Positions 8,441 through 17,500 of a stretch of DNA of 64,000 nucleotides are shown here, piece after piece. The notes under the pieces are model-generated. The model was not told where the DNA came from and did no database searches. It saw only the letters and a program-made list of their open reading frames with translations. Position 1 is the first letter of the stretch, and every line of letters starts with the position of its first letter. Source of the DNA: Planctomycetaceae bacterium (lineage in GTDB: Bacteria > Planctomycetota > Planctomycetia > Gemmatales > Gemmataceae); assembly GCA_013823135.1 (NCBI GenBank), contig PNLP01000030.1:18275-82274 (forward strand), written 5' to 3'. Both the position numbers and the translations under genes were made by a program.

Positions 8441-9349
8441 ATGACGATTCCTGTCGCGCAACCCGGAAAAACCCGCATCGGCTGGATCGGCACCGGCGTC
8501 ATGGGTCGCTGGATGTGCCAGCACGCCATGTCAAAAGGTTACACTGCAACGGTTTACAACCGCAGCGCGGACAAACTGGCTCCACTCCTCGAACTCGGGG
8601 CAAAGGCCGCGGCCACACCGAAGGCCGTCGCGGAGCAATCAGACATCGTGTTCGCCATCGTTGGCTTCCCCTCCGACGTGCGTGCCGTATTCCTTGGCTC
8701 AGACGGCGCACTGGCAGGGTCGAAGCCGGGCACGGTACTGGTGGACATGACCACGAGTGAGCCCTCGCTTGCGAAGGAGATTTACGAGGCAGCGAAGCCA
8801 AAGGGTGTGGCATCGCTCGACGCTCCGGTGTCGGGTGGCGACGTGGGTGCGAAGAACGCGGCGCTTTCGATCATGATTGGCGGCGACAAGGACGTGGTTG
8901 CGGCCGTGCAACCGGTGTTCGAGGCGATGGGGAAGACGATCGTTCACCAAGGTGCGGCCGGAGCAGGTCAGCACACGAAGATGGTGAACCAGATTCTCAT
9001 CTCGTCGAACATGATCGCGGTTTGTGAGGGCTTGCTTTACGGTTACAAGGCCGGTCTGGACCTGGAAACAGTGTTCAAGAGCGTGAGCGTCGGCGCGGCC
9101 GGTAGCAAGGCGCTGGAAGTCCTCGGGCCACGAATGCTGGCGAGGAACTTCGAGCCGGGGTTCTACGTCGAGCACTTCATCAAGGACATGGGGATTGCGC
9201 TGGCAGAAGCCGAGAAGATGAACCTGAGCCTGCCGGGGTTGGGACTGGCGAAGCAACTCTACGAGGCCGTGCGGGCACAGGGCTACGGCCGCAAGGGGAC
9301 GCACGCACTGTTGATGGCGCTGGAACACCTCAACAACGTGAAACGGTAG
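8441..9349 (+). CDS. NAD(P)-dependent beta-hydroxyacid dehydrogenase
   Basis: This 302-aa member of the 3-hydroxyisobutyrate / 2-hydroxy-3-oxopropionate reductase family has Rossmann loop IGWIGTGVMGRWM near residue 12 and VDMTTSEPSLA. It also has the substrate-binding signature LDAPVSGGDVGAKNAALSIM, and catalytic Lys in GAGQHTKMVNQIL. These enzymes oxidise or reduce beta-hydroxyacids such as 3-hydroxyisobutyrate, tartronate semialdehyde or succinate semialdehyde; the exact substrate is unresolved. It stands alone, with a long palindrome downstream. Confidence 0.88.
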   Translation: MTIPVAQPGKTRIGWIGTGVMGRWMCQHAMSKGYTATVYNRSADKLAPLLELGAKAAATPKAVAEQSDIVFAIVGFPSDVRAVFLGSDGALAGSKPGTVLVDMTTSEPSLAKEIYEAAKPKGVASLDAPVSGGDVGAKNAALSIMIGGDKDVVAAVQPVFEAMGKTIVHQGAAGAGQHTKMVNQILISSNMIAVCEGLLYGYKAGLDLETVFKSVSVGAAGSKALEVLGPRMLARNFEPGFYVEHFIKDMGIALAEAEKMNLSLPGLGLAKQLYEAVRAQGYGRKGTHALLMALEHLNNVKR

Positions 9350-9381
9350 GACGACGCATCTGTGGTGGGTGCAGATTGGTG

Positions 9382-9440
9382 TGGTGGCACAGGCCTCTGG
9401 CCTGTGATTGCAAGACACAGGCCAGAGGCCTGTGCCACCA
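9382..9440. repeat. 25-bp-arm inverted repeat
   Basis: TGGTGGCACAGGCCTCTGGC and its exact inverse enclose a short spacer (arms 9382-9406 and 9416-9440). The sequence itself includes the smaller palindrome AGGCCTCTGGCCT. It lies in the intergenic region downstream of the dehydrogenase and is non-coding. Confidence 0.8.
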
Positions 9441-9587
9441 AATCCACAACCATTTCGCAAGCTGACGGTGGGGCTCGACCGCAAAGCCGGTCTCGACCCA
9501 CCCTACCAAACTTGAACCTCTGCGTGGCCCTGATCAAAGCCATAGTCGCACTTGCACCCCGAAGAGTGGTTGCGGTATAGCGGCAGC

Positions 9588-10667
9588 ATGATACGGCAAC
9601 GGAACAGAACGTGTTGCAGAGCCGCGCGGGCCACCCTGATCTGGGCGGTAGTCGGGTTTGTCGCGTTTCAGATTGCGGTCGTGGTGGCGGCGGACGCGTT
9701 CGCGGCTGAGGTGTACGATTCCGAGTATGCCGCCCGCTTCGTCCGCATCAAAGCTCGACACGCCGAACACCCTGAGCGTCCACTCCTCGTGATGCTCGGC
9801 AGTTCACGGGTGTGCCAGCTTTTCCGTCCGGAACAAATGCCGCCATTGATCACGCCGGATGGCCGCACGGTCTTGCCGTTCAACTTCGCTCGTATCGGCG
9901 GCGGCCCCGTGTATTCCCGTCTCGCGTACTCCCGACTCTGTCAGGAAGGTCTCGCACCGGAGTGGGTCGTCGTCGAGATCATGCCAGCGCTCATGGTTCA
10001 TCGCCACGAGCACTTCTTCTATCCCAGCGTTACGGCGAACGAACTGAACGAGATGAGGCGGTACATCTCGAGTCGTCGGCTTTTCGACAGTTACGCCAAG
10101 AACCGGATCCTCCCAGGTTACAAAAACCGAACGGGTTTGCTCCGCGTGCTGGCTCCATCTTGGGCATTGCCTGGCCAGGAAGACCCGGACCAGGTCATCG
10201 ACGCACTGGGCGGCGAGGGCCAACGAATACGGTCTGTTCAGTCTGACGCAGACCGGCAAGCTAAAGAGACAAGAGTGTCTGCCGGATACGCAGAGATTCT
10301 CGCGAATTTCCGGGTCGATCCCGGATCGGATCGGGCGTTGCGTGACCTGATTCGGGAGTGTCGGGCGGACGGGGTGCGAGTGGCGTTTGTGCGAACGCCG
10401 GAATCGTCGACTTATCGAACGATCGCCTATCAACCAGAAACACTGGCGACGCTGGACGCGTACCTGGAAAACTTGAGACGGGAATTTGGCGTTGCGGTGA
10501 TCGACTCGCGAGAGTGGTTACCAGACAGAGAAATTGACGATGGACATCATCCGCTGCTCAGCGGCCAGAAGACGTTCACCTCGCGATTGCACAGCGAGGT
10601 TTTGGTCCCACTCGTCAACGACCAGCTTCGCGCCACCAACGAACGAATTGACACCGCGAAGCGGTGA
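9588..10667 (+). CDS. membrane-anchored SGNH-hydrolase-like protein (DUF1574/AlgX-like)
   Basis: This 359-aa protein starts at ATG 9588; a TTG at 9552 would add 12 residues. One N-terminal membrane segment (ATLIWAVVGFVAFQIAVVVA) is followed by a periplasmic domain. VMLGSSRVCQLF gives the G-x-S block I of SGNH-type proteins, FARIGGGPVY a possible block II, and DDGHHPLLSGQ a C-terminal D-x-x-H-like motif. Related proteins are associated with O-acetylation of polysaccharides or with unknown surface functions. No polysaccharide genes are nearby. Classification is inferred from motif spacing. Confidence 0.55.
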   Translation: MIRQRNRTCCRAARATLIWAVVGFVAFQIAVVVAADAFAAEVYDSEYAARFVRIKARHAEHPERPLLVMLGSSRVCQLFRPEQMPPLITPDGRTVLPFNFARIGGGPVYSRLAYSRLCQEGLAPEWVVVEIMPALMVHRHEHFFYPSVTANELNEMRRYISSRRLFDSYAKNRILPGYKNRTGLLRVLAPSWALPGQEDPDQVIDALGGEGQRIRSVQSDADRQAKETRVSAGYAEILANFRVDPGSDRALRDLIRECRADGVRVAFVRTPESSTYRTIAYQPETLATLDAYLENLRREFGVAVIDSREWLPDREIDDGHHPLLSGQKTFTSRLHSEVLVPLVNDQLRATNERIDTAKR

Positions 10668-10757
10668 AGTGAACCTGATCATCGTTTTGGTGAGGTGGTG
10701 TGCCACATGAGCACATCACCCCACGAAATGCGCACTCATGTGCGTGGTCAGTTGTGA

Positions 10758-10928
10758 CTAAATCGTTGTGGTGCCGCGTTTGCCGAAGATCAGCGAAACC
10801 ACGAACAGGACGAGGAAGATAAAGAACAGGATCTGGGCGATACCCGCCGCTTCACCTGCAATTCCCCCGAAGCCAGCCGCGGCCGCGATCAAGGCGATGA
10901 TCAGAAATACGACGGCGTAGTGTAACAT
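10758..10928 (-). CDS. DUF1328 (YtjA-like) small membrane protein
   Basis: This 56-aa peptide with start MLHYAVVFLIIALIAAAAGF and the motif GGIAGEAAGIAQILFFIFLV is a textbook member of the DUF1328 family: two short transmembrane helices in the inner membrane, function unknown, often stress-induced. The start was placed at ATG 10928 because homology begins there; the open frame extends upstream to 11036 without conservation. The TIGR02996 gene begins divergently at 11077. Confidence 0.85.
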   Translation of the reverse strand: MLHYAVVFLIIALIAAAAGFGGIAGEAAGIAQILFFIFLVLFVVSLIFGKRGTTTI

Positions 10929-11076
10929 GGGTTGTCTCGCTCGGGTGCAGGGAGTCATCGGAACGAGGTAATGTTTGGCATTTATCGGGCCAAGCCCTCG
11001 TTTTTGCCCCGATTTCGTCGAAAAACACCTCAACACTGCGAAGCGTGTCCGCTCGCGTTACCCAGGCAATTCCGGC

Positions 11077-11955
11077 ATGTCGGACGAAGACGCACTCCTC
11101 TCGGCGATCGCAGCGCAACCAGCCGAGGATACCCCTCGCCTGGTCTACGCCGACTGGCTCGACGAGCACGACCAGCCCATCCGCGCGGAGTTCATCCGCC
11201 TGCAAATCGACATCGCCGACAAGCAGGAGCGAGAAACACTCTCGTGGCGATTCTTCTCCATGCAGTACCCCGCACTCGTCGAGCGACTGAGCGAGTTGCT
11301 CGTCAAACATCGCCAGGAGTTGCTTGGCTCGCTCGCGGGGTTGCCATTTGCTACAGATGTTGGCTTCGAGCGTGGCTTCGCCTCTCAGATCAAGCTCACC
11401 GTGAACGAGTTTCTGGTTCACGCCGCAACACTGGACGCGGCGCGGCCGGTCGTCAGCGTCGCGGTGTCTCAGGTCGCGGCTCGGTTGCATGAATTCCTCA
11501 ACTCGCGATTTCTGCGCTGCGTTACAAGCATCTCGCTCTACTCGCCACAGATTGTCGAGAACCGACCCGCCGGACCGCTGGCCATGTTCGGGCCGATCAA
11601 CTTGCTGACCCGACTCGAATCACTTGACCTGAGCGGGTGTGGCGTCGAGGACGCGGACATGGACCATTTCCGTGAATGGCTCGTCCCATCCGTCAAGGAA
11701 CTCACCCTGGCGAACAACGCGATCACGAATGTGGGAATCGTCGCGTTCATGAGCAGCGAGTGGCCACGCACGCTGCGGGATCTTCACTTGAACCGCAACC
11801 CGATCAGCGACCTTGGCGCGATGGCGCTCGCTGGTGCGTGGCCAGTGGATAGCCCGCTCGACTGCCTGACCCTGCGGCACACGAACATCGGGCCACGCGG
11901 TCACGAGGCGTTGCTCGCCCGGTTCGGCCGAAAGGTCTATCTGAGTTTCGAGTGA
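11077..11955 (+). CDS. TIGR02996 domain protein with leucine-rich repeats
   Basis: This 292-aa protein begins with the planctomycete repeat-companion domain TIGR02996: MSDEDALLSAIAAQPAEDTP, LVYADWLDEHDQPIRAEFIR. The C-terminal half contains LRR-like units (LTRLESLDLSGCGVEDADM, VKELTLANNAITNVGI, LRDLHLNRNPISDLGA) with about 27-residue spacing. It probably mediates protein-protein interactions in the cytoplasm; no enzymatic motif is seen. ATG 11077 was chosen because the domain starts exactly there. A second TIGR02996 protein lies at 40556. Confidence 0.85.
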   Translation: MSDEDALLSAIAAQPAEDTPRLVYADWLDEHDQPIRAEFIRLQIDIADKQERETLSWRFFSMQYPALVERLSELLVKHRQELLGSLAGLPFATDVGFERGFASQIKLTVNEFLVHAATLDAARPVVSVAVSQVAARLHEFLNSRFLRCVTSISLYSPQIVENRPAGPLAMFGPINLLTRLESLDLSGCGVEDADMDHFREWLVPSVKELTLANNAITNVGIVAFMSSEWPRTLRDLHLNRNPISDLGAMALAGAWPVDSPLDCLTLRHTNIGPRGHEALLARFGRKVYLSFE

Positions 11956-12646
11956 GTGTTCACGTTACGCAAGCCCGCGGTGCAAGTTGTGAAGTTACGC
12001 TACTGGGCGTGGCTTTTTGGTTTTACCCCGAAGGGGTGGGACAACCTAGCTCAGGGCAAGCCGAAGACGCCGCCCTGGGAACTGCCGAACCCAATGATCC
12101 ACCCTGAAGGGGTGGGACAACCACCTTCTCTGCACATGCCTGTCGCACCCCTTCGGGGTGCGCTCGCCTTGTGTCATCGAACCCAGGTCGGCGACAGCAA
12201 AGCTGTCTTGCCCTGGGCTACGTTGTCACAGCCTTTCAGGCTGAAACCCCGACAAATCCCACAAAGTGCAGCTTCAAAAAGGCGCGAGCAAGGGATCAAC
12301 GCCTGTCCTCGCTTGCGCTGGGTCTGGCAAATCCTTCTGGCGGGTTCGTGTTGTTTGGGGACCAGGGGTTCCACTCGGTCCCTTCAGGACCATCGTTCCA
12401 CCCCTGGCTATTGACGGTTGCCCCGTTGGGGCAAACAAGAGAATCGGCTCTCTGGCTTTTTGACCCCAACGGGGTCACCGTCAATAGCCAGGGGTGTCAA
12501 CCCCTGGTCCCCCAACGAACAATACCCGCCAGAAAGTTTTGCCACCTCCCTTGCGCTGCGGGCTTGTGCTGCTTCGTTGCCTTTCGGCCCCATTTTGATA
12601 CCCCATAACCTGTACCGATTCGCCTCACTGAGCCGCACAACCTCCG
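11956..12646. repeat. 690-bp block of stacked inverted repeats
   Basis: No gene is supported here. The block contains copies of a CCCGAAGGGGTGGGACAAC module around 12029 and 12103 and its inverse (GCACCCCTTCGGGGTGC) around 12147. It also contains a composite inverted repeat at 12360-12510, with arms CACCCCTGGCTATTGACGGT (12399-12418) and its exact inverse (12477-12496). The same CACCCCTTCGGGGTG module recurs at 34107-34301 and a relative at 37953-38103. Because it directly precedes pfaD, the supercluster promoter must lie in or just after it (about 12520-12646), but none could be assigned. Confidence 0.75.
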
Positions 12647-14284
12647 ATGACTCACCCGGTTGGGACCACCTCGCCGTCAGCCAGCCCGTTTGGGTACTGG
12701 ACCCCCGCCGGACACGGCCCCCTGCCGGACTCGCCCGCCGAGTTCCGCGCGGCCATCGGCGAACTGCGGCAACCCGTCGCCGTAGTGCAGACGGACCGCG
12801 GGTACGCCGTCGCGCAGGGCGGCTTTCTGGCGTTCACGCCCCCGCACTCCTGGGCATTCCCGGTTGCGGCGCATCTGGCACCACTCAGCCCCAACCAGCT
12901 TGGTGACCCCGCGTTCCTGCGTGACCACGGGCTGCGATACCCATACATGACCGGCGCAATGGCCAACGGCATCGGCTCTGCCGAGATCGCCGAAGCCATG
13001 AGCCTCGCGGGGATGCTCGGGAGTTTCGGGGCCGCCGGGCTTTCGCTCGATCGCATCGGGCAAGCCGTCGATCGACTCAAGGCCAATCTCGGCACATCGC
13101 CGTTCGCCGTGAACCTGATTCACAGCCCGAACGAACCCGCCCACGAGATGGCAACGGCCGAGTTGCTGCTGGCTAAGGGCGTGCGGTTGGTGGAAGCGTC
13201 GGCGTATCTCGACCTGACGCCGGCCATCGTGCGTTACCGTGCGGCCGGGTTCAAGGAAAGCGGCCCCGCGAACCGCGTGATCGCCAAGATTTCGCGAGTC
13301 GAAGTGGCGACAAAGTTCCTGTCGCCGCCGCCCGAGAAGATGCTCCGCGAGTTGGTCGCGGCCGGGCACATCACACAACAGGAAGCCACGTTCGCCGCAC
13401 GCTACCCGGTCGCGGACGACATCACGGCCGAAGCCGACAGCGGCGGCCACACCGACAACCGCCCCGCGATCACGCTGCTGCCGACGATCATCGCACTGCG
13501 GGATCGCCTGCAACGGCAGTTCCAGTACGCCAGGCCGCCGCGTGTGGGGTTGGCCGGCGGCATCGCAACGCCGTCCTCGGTGGCCGGCGCGTTCGCGATG
13601 GGTGCGGCGTTCGTCGTCACGGGAAGCATCAACCAGGCGTGCGTGGAATCCGGTAGCTCCGACGCCGTGCGTAAGATGCTTGCGGAAGCGGGGCAGGCGG
13701 ACGTGACGATGGCCCCGGCCGCGGACATGTTCGAGATGGGCGTGAAGGTGCAAGTGCTCAAGCGCGGCACCATGTTCCCGATGCGTGCCGCGAAGTTGTT
13801 CGAGCTTTACCGGGCGTATCCCAGTTGGGAAGCGATCCCGGAGGCCGAGCGAGTCCAGGTTGAGAAGACGTTGTTGCGCACGCCCTTCAACGACATCTGG
13901 GAACAAACCAAGGCGTTCTTCCTCCGCCGCGACCCCACGCAACTGCCGAAAGCTGAAGCAGACCCGAAGCACCGGATGGCTCTCGTGTTCCGGTGGTATC
14001 TGGGGCTATCGAGTCGCTGGGCCAACGCGGGCGAGACGGGCCGGCAACTCGACTACCAGGTGTGGTGCGGCCCGGCGATGGGCGCGTTCAACGAGTGGGT
14101 GAAGGGTTCGTCGCTCGAACCGCACGCGAACCGCAAGGTCGTGGGGGTTGCGCGGAACTTGCTGTACGGGGCGTGCGTCGTGCTGCGTCGGCAGTCGTTG
14201 CGGCAATGTGGCGTTCACCTGCCAGACGACTGCTTCCCGACCGGCCCGCTCTCGACAGACGAACTGATGCGGTGGGTTTCGTGA
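12647..14284 (+). CDS. pfaD: PfaD-like enoyl reductase of PUFA/polyketide synthase
   Basis: This 545-aa FMN-dependent TIM-barrel protein belongs to the PfaD/2-nitropropane-dioxygenase-like family, the trans-acting enoyl reductase of PUFA-type synthases. Family features are YPYMTGAMANGIGSAEIAEA near the barrel start, MLGSFGAAGLSLDRI and NLIHSPNEP. They also include EADSGGHTDNRP (FMN-phosphate and active-site region), VGLAGGIATPSSVAGAFAMG and the long C-terminal PfaD tail (RWYLGLSSRWAN). It is the first gene of a same-strand series with the two megasynthases. It corresponds to pfa1 in the myxobacterial gene order. Palindromes fill the 279-nt gap to the next gene. Confidence 0.9.
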   Translation: MTHPVGTTSPSASPFGYWTPAGHGPLPDSPAEFRAAIGELRQPVAVVQTDRGYAVAQGGFLAFTPPHSWAFPVAAHLAPLSPNQLGDPAFLRDHGLRYPYMTGAMANGIGSAEIAEAMSLAGMLGSFGAAGLSLDRIGQAVDRLKANLGTSPFAVNLIHSPNEPAHEMATAELLLAKGVRLVEASAYLDLTPAIVRYRAAGFKESGPANRVIAKISRVEVATKFLSPPPEKMLRELVAAGHITQQEATFAARYPVADDITAEADSGGHTDNRPAITLLPTIIALRDRLQRQFQYARPPRVGLAGGIATPSSVAGAFAMGAAFVVTGSINQACVESGSSDAVRKMLAEAGQADVTMAPAADMFEMGVKVQVLKRGTMFPMRAAKLFELYRAYPSWEAIPEAERVQVEKTLLRTPFNDIWEQTKAFFLRRDPTQLPKAEADPKHRMALVFRWYLGLSSRWANAGETGRQLDYQVWCGPAMGAFNEWVKGSSLEPHANRKVVGVARNLLYGACVVLRRQSLRQCGVHLPDDCFPTGPLSTDELMRWVS

Positions 14285-14308
14285 CAGCTTGTGGATAGCG
14301 TTGTTTTG

Positions 14309-14441
14309 CCCTCCCCCCTTGTGGGGGAGGGTGGCGAGGCTTTGCGAGCCGGGTGGGGGGTAAGTCTTCGGAGATGTCGAGGCTCTACCCCCCACCCGCT
14401 CCTCGAAGACTCGGAGCGACCTCCCCCACAAGGGGGGAGGT
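14309..14441. repeat. dispersed inverted repeat between pfaD and pfaA
   Basis: The outer arms start CCCTCCCCCCTTGTGGGGGA and end with the inverse TCCCCCACAAGGGGGGAGG. Inner parts contain GGCGAGGCTTTGCGAGC and CGAAGACTCGGAGCGACCTC, the same blocks as in the element at 1962-2140. The stem tips differ while the internal blocks are conserved, as expected for a mobile or recombining palindrome family. Confidence 0.8.
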
Positions 14442-14456
14442 TAGAAACGGCGTTCT

Positions 14457-14524
14457 GGCGAGCCGGGAGCGTAAGCGACCGGAGTTATTGCGGAACATCC
14501 GGTCGCTTACGCTCCCGGCTCGCC
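14457..14524. repeat. 27-bp-arm perfect inverted repeat upstream of pfaA
   Basis: GGCGAGCCGGGAGCGTAAGC and seven further bases form an arm (14457-14483) with an exact inverse at 14498-14524 and a 14-nt spacer. It lies 40 nt before the pfaA start, so it would form a hairpin in the 5' leader of the megasynthase message. Confidence 0.8.
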
Positions 14525-14563
14525 AAGCTTTTTCCGTTCGTTATCTGACTCATACAGGGTGCG

Positions 14564-17500
14564 ATGCAGACTCCGGTAAACAACTCCCCACTGGCGATCG
14601 TTGGCATCGGGTGCCTGTTCCCGAAGGCTGCCGGTCCGGGTTTCTTTTGGGCGAACGTCAAGCAAGGCGTCGATTGCATCGGCGAGGTGCCAGCCACTCA
14701 CTGGAACCCGGCCGAATACTTCGACGCCGACCCCAAAGCGCCGGACATGACCTACGCCCGCCGCGGCGGGTTCCTCGATGTGGTGGATTTCAACCCACTC
14801 GAATTCGGCATCGCGCCTCGCGACATCGAAGCCACCGACACCACACAACTCCTCGGTCTCGTCGCGGCGAAGCAGGCACTCACCGACGCCGGCATCCGCT
14901 TCGCGGACCGCAGGCCGGAGCCCGCAATCGGCGAGGGTGCGGTCACGCTGACCCCCGAACCACGCCAGGCGGTCCCCGGCATCGACCGTTCCCGCGTGTC
15001 GGTCATCCTCGGCGTCACGGGCACGCTCGAACTGGTCATCCCCCTCGGGGCACGCCTCGGCCACCCCAAGTGGAAGCAGGCCATGCGCGACGCCGGCATC
15101 CCGGCCGACCGCATCGACGACGCCGCAGCCCGGATCGCCGAGTCCTACGTTCCCTGGCAGGAAAACAGCTTCCCCGGTTTGCTGGGGAACGTCGTCGCCG
15201 GGCGAATCGCCAACCGCCTCGACCTGGGCGGCACCAACTGCGTGGTGGATGCGGCGTGCGCCAGTTCGCTGAGCGCCGTTCACCTCGCGGCGATGGAGTT
15301 GCAGACCGGTCGCGCGGATGTTGTCGTCACCGGCGGGTGCGACACGTTCAACGACATCTTCATGTACATGTGCTTCAGCAAGACTCCGGCGCTCTCGCCG
15401 TCGGGGAACGCCCGGCCGTTCGACGCCAACGGGGATGGCACCATCCTCGGCGAAGGGCTCGGGATGGTCGTGCTGAAGCGGCTCAAGGATGCCGAGGCCG
15501 CGGGCGACACGATCTACGCCGTGATCCGCGGGATCGGGTCGTCGAGCGACGGGAAAGGGAACGCGATCTACGCCCCGAGCGCCGAGGGGCAGCGGCGCTG
15601 TTTGCGGAACGCCTACGCCAACGCGGGGATCTCACCGGACACGATCGAACTGGTCGAGGCGCACGGCACCGGCACCCGAGTCGGCGATGCCACCGAGGTG
15701 ACCGCGCTCACAGAGGTGTATTCCGCGGCGAGCGGGGGCGCGAACCGCAGCGCTCCGGGCCGCCCGTGGGCCGCGCTGGGGTCCGTGAAGTCGCAGATCG
15801 GGCACACGAAAGCCGCTGCCGGAGCCGCATCGCTCATCAAGGTCGCGCTGGCGTTGAACTTCAAGGTGCTGCCGCCGACGATCAAGGTGACGCAGCCCGT
15901 CGAGCCACTCGGGAACGCGGACTCGCCGTTCTACGTGAACACGGTGATGCGTCCGTGGCTGCCACGCAAGGAACACCCGCGGCGTGCGGCACTGTCGGCG
16001 TTCGGTTTCGGCGGGAGCAACTTCCACGCGGTCCTCGAAGAGTATGGCCCCGCGAAGACCGACCTCGACTGGGACGGGTCGGTCGAAATCGTCGCGATCG
16101 GAGCCGACACACCGCAGCAACTCGTCGCGGAACTGGAGAAGCTCGGGGCGAAGATTCACCCTTCGCCAATGCCGCTCGAAGGGCCGCCAGCCAGCACCAA
16201 CTGGGCTTCGTTCGCCCGGTTCGCGGAGCGGTCGCGTTCGACCTTCGACGTGCTCTCCCCGTGTCGCCTCACATTCGCGGCACACCGCACGCTCACCGAC
16301 CTACCGAAGCTCCTCAGCGGAGCGAAGGCCCGACTCGTTGCCGACACGGAATCCACGGGCTGGGACACTCCCGAAGGCGCGTATTACGGTCGCGGGCCAG
16401 AGGTCGGTTCCCTCGCCGTGCTGTTCCCTGGCCAGGGATCGCAAGCGGTCGGGATGCTCCGCGACCTGGCCTGCCTGTTCCCCGAGGTGCTGGATAGCCT
16501 CGCGGAAGCCAACCGCGCCTCCCAATCGCTCGACGAGTCCGACTCTCGCCGTCTTTCCGACCGGATCTACCCGCCGACGAGCTTCGACCCGGATGCGAGG
16601 AAGCGACAAGACGCTGAACTTCGCGACACAATGAACGCGCAACCCGCGCTTGGAGCCGTCAGTTTCGGCGCGTGGCAGGTGCTCTCTGACCGCTTCGGGG
16701 TGATGGCCGGAGCCTTCGCCGGACACAGCTACGGTGAACTCGTCGCGCTCGCTGCCGCCGGGAGGTACTCGCCGGCCGACCTGTTCAACCTGTCCCGCCT
16801 GCGTGGCCGATTGATGGGTGAACGCCGCCCCGGCGACCCCGGCACGATGCTCGCAGTGCTCGCGCCGCTGGCATCCATCGAAGCTGCGATTGCCGAGCAC
16901 AAACTCGATGTGGTGATCGCCAACCGCAACGGCCCGAAACAGTCGGTGGTTTCCGGTTCCACCGCCGAGATCGAGCGGGCACAGCAAGCGTTCACGACCG
17001 CGAAGATGAAGTCCGTCCGGCTGCCGGTCGCGGCCGCGTTCCATAGCCCGTTCGTGGCCGACGCCGCCGCCCCGTTCCTCACTGCACTGGAGCGAGTCGA
17101 GTTCGGCCGGGGCACCGTGCCCGTGTTCTCGAACACGACCGCGTCGCCATACCCGGCGGACTCCGTGGCTGCCCAAACACTACTCGCGAACCAACTGGCC
17201 AAGCCTGTCGCGTTCGTGGAGCAAATTCGAGCGATGGCCGCGGCCGGCGTTCGCACGTTCCTGGAAGTCGGTCCGGGTTCGGTCCTCACGAAGCTCACCG
17301 AAGCCATCACCGAGGAAGCCAAAATCGCCGGGGTTGAGGCGTTCTCGCTCGATGCTTCTGGGGGCAAGCAACCCGGCGTGTTAGACTTGGGTCGTGTACT
17401 GGCCCGCCTCGCCGCCCGCGGGCACCGTGTCGAGTTGGCCGCATGGGAGGCCGGAAGCCGGTGCCGGCCGCCTCGACTCTCCACAGGCAAGCCCGGCATG

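Noticed and set aside
12677..13972. 431-codon reverse frame opposite pfaD
   Set aside because: Composition (RGRRCDAAGQPHTRRPG-like) is that of an antisense shadow, while the forward frame matches PfaD throughout.
1904..14524. Possible CRISPR arrays in the repeat-rich gaps
   Set aside because: The repeats are inverted palindromes with arms of variable length; there are no regularly spaced direct repeats with unique spacers and no cas genes.
14353..16497. 714-codon forward frame overlapping the pfaA start
   Set aside because: Arg/His-rich out-of-frame reading of the KS domain; the true frame starts at 14564.
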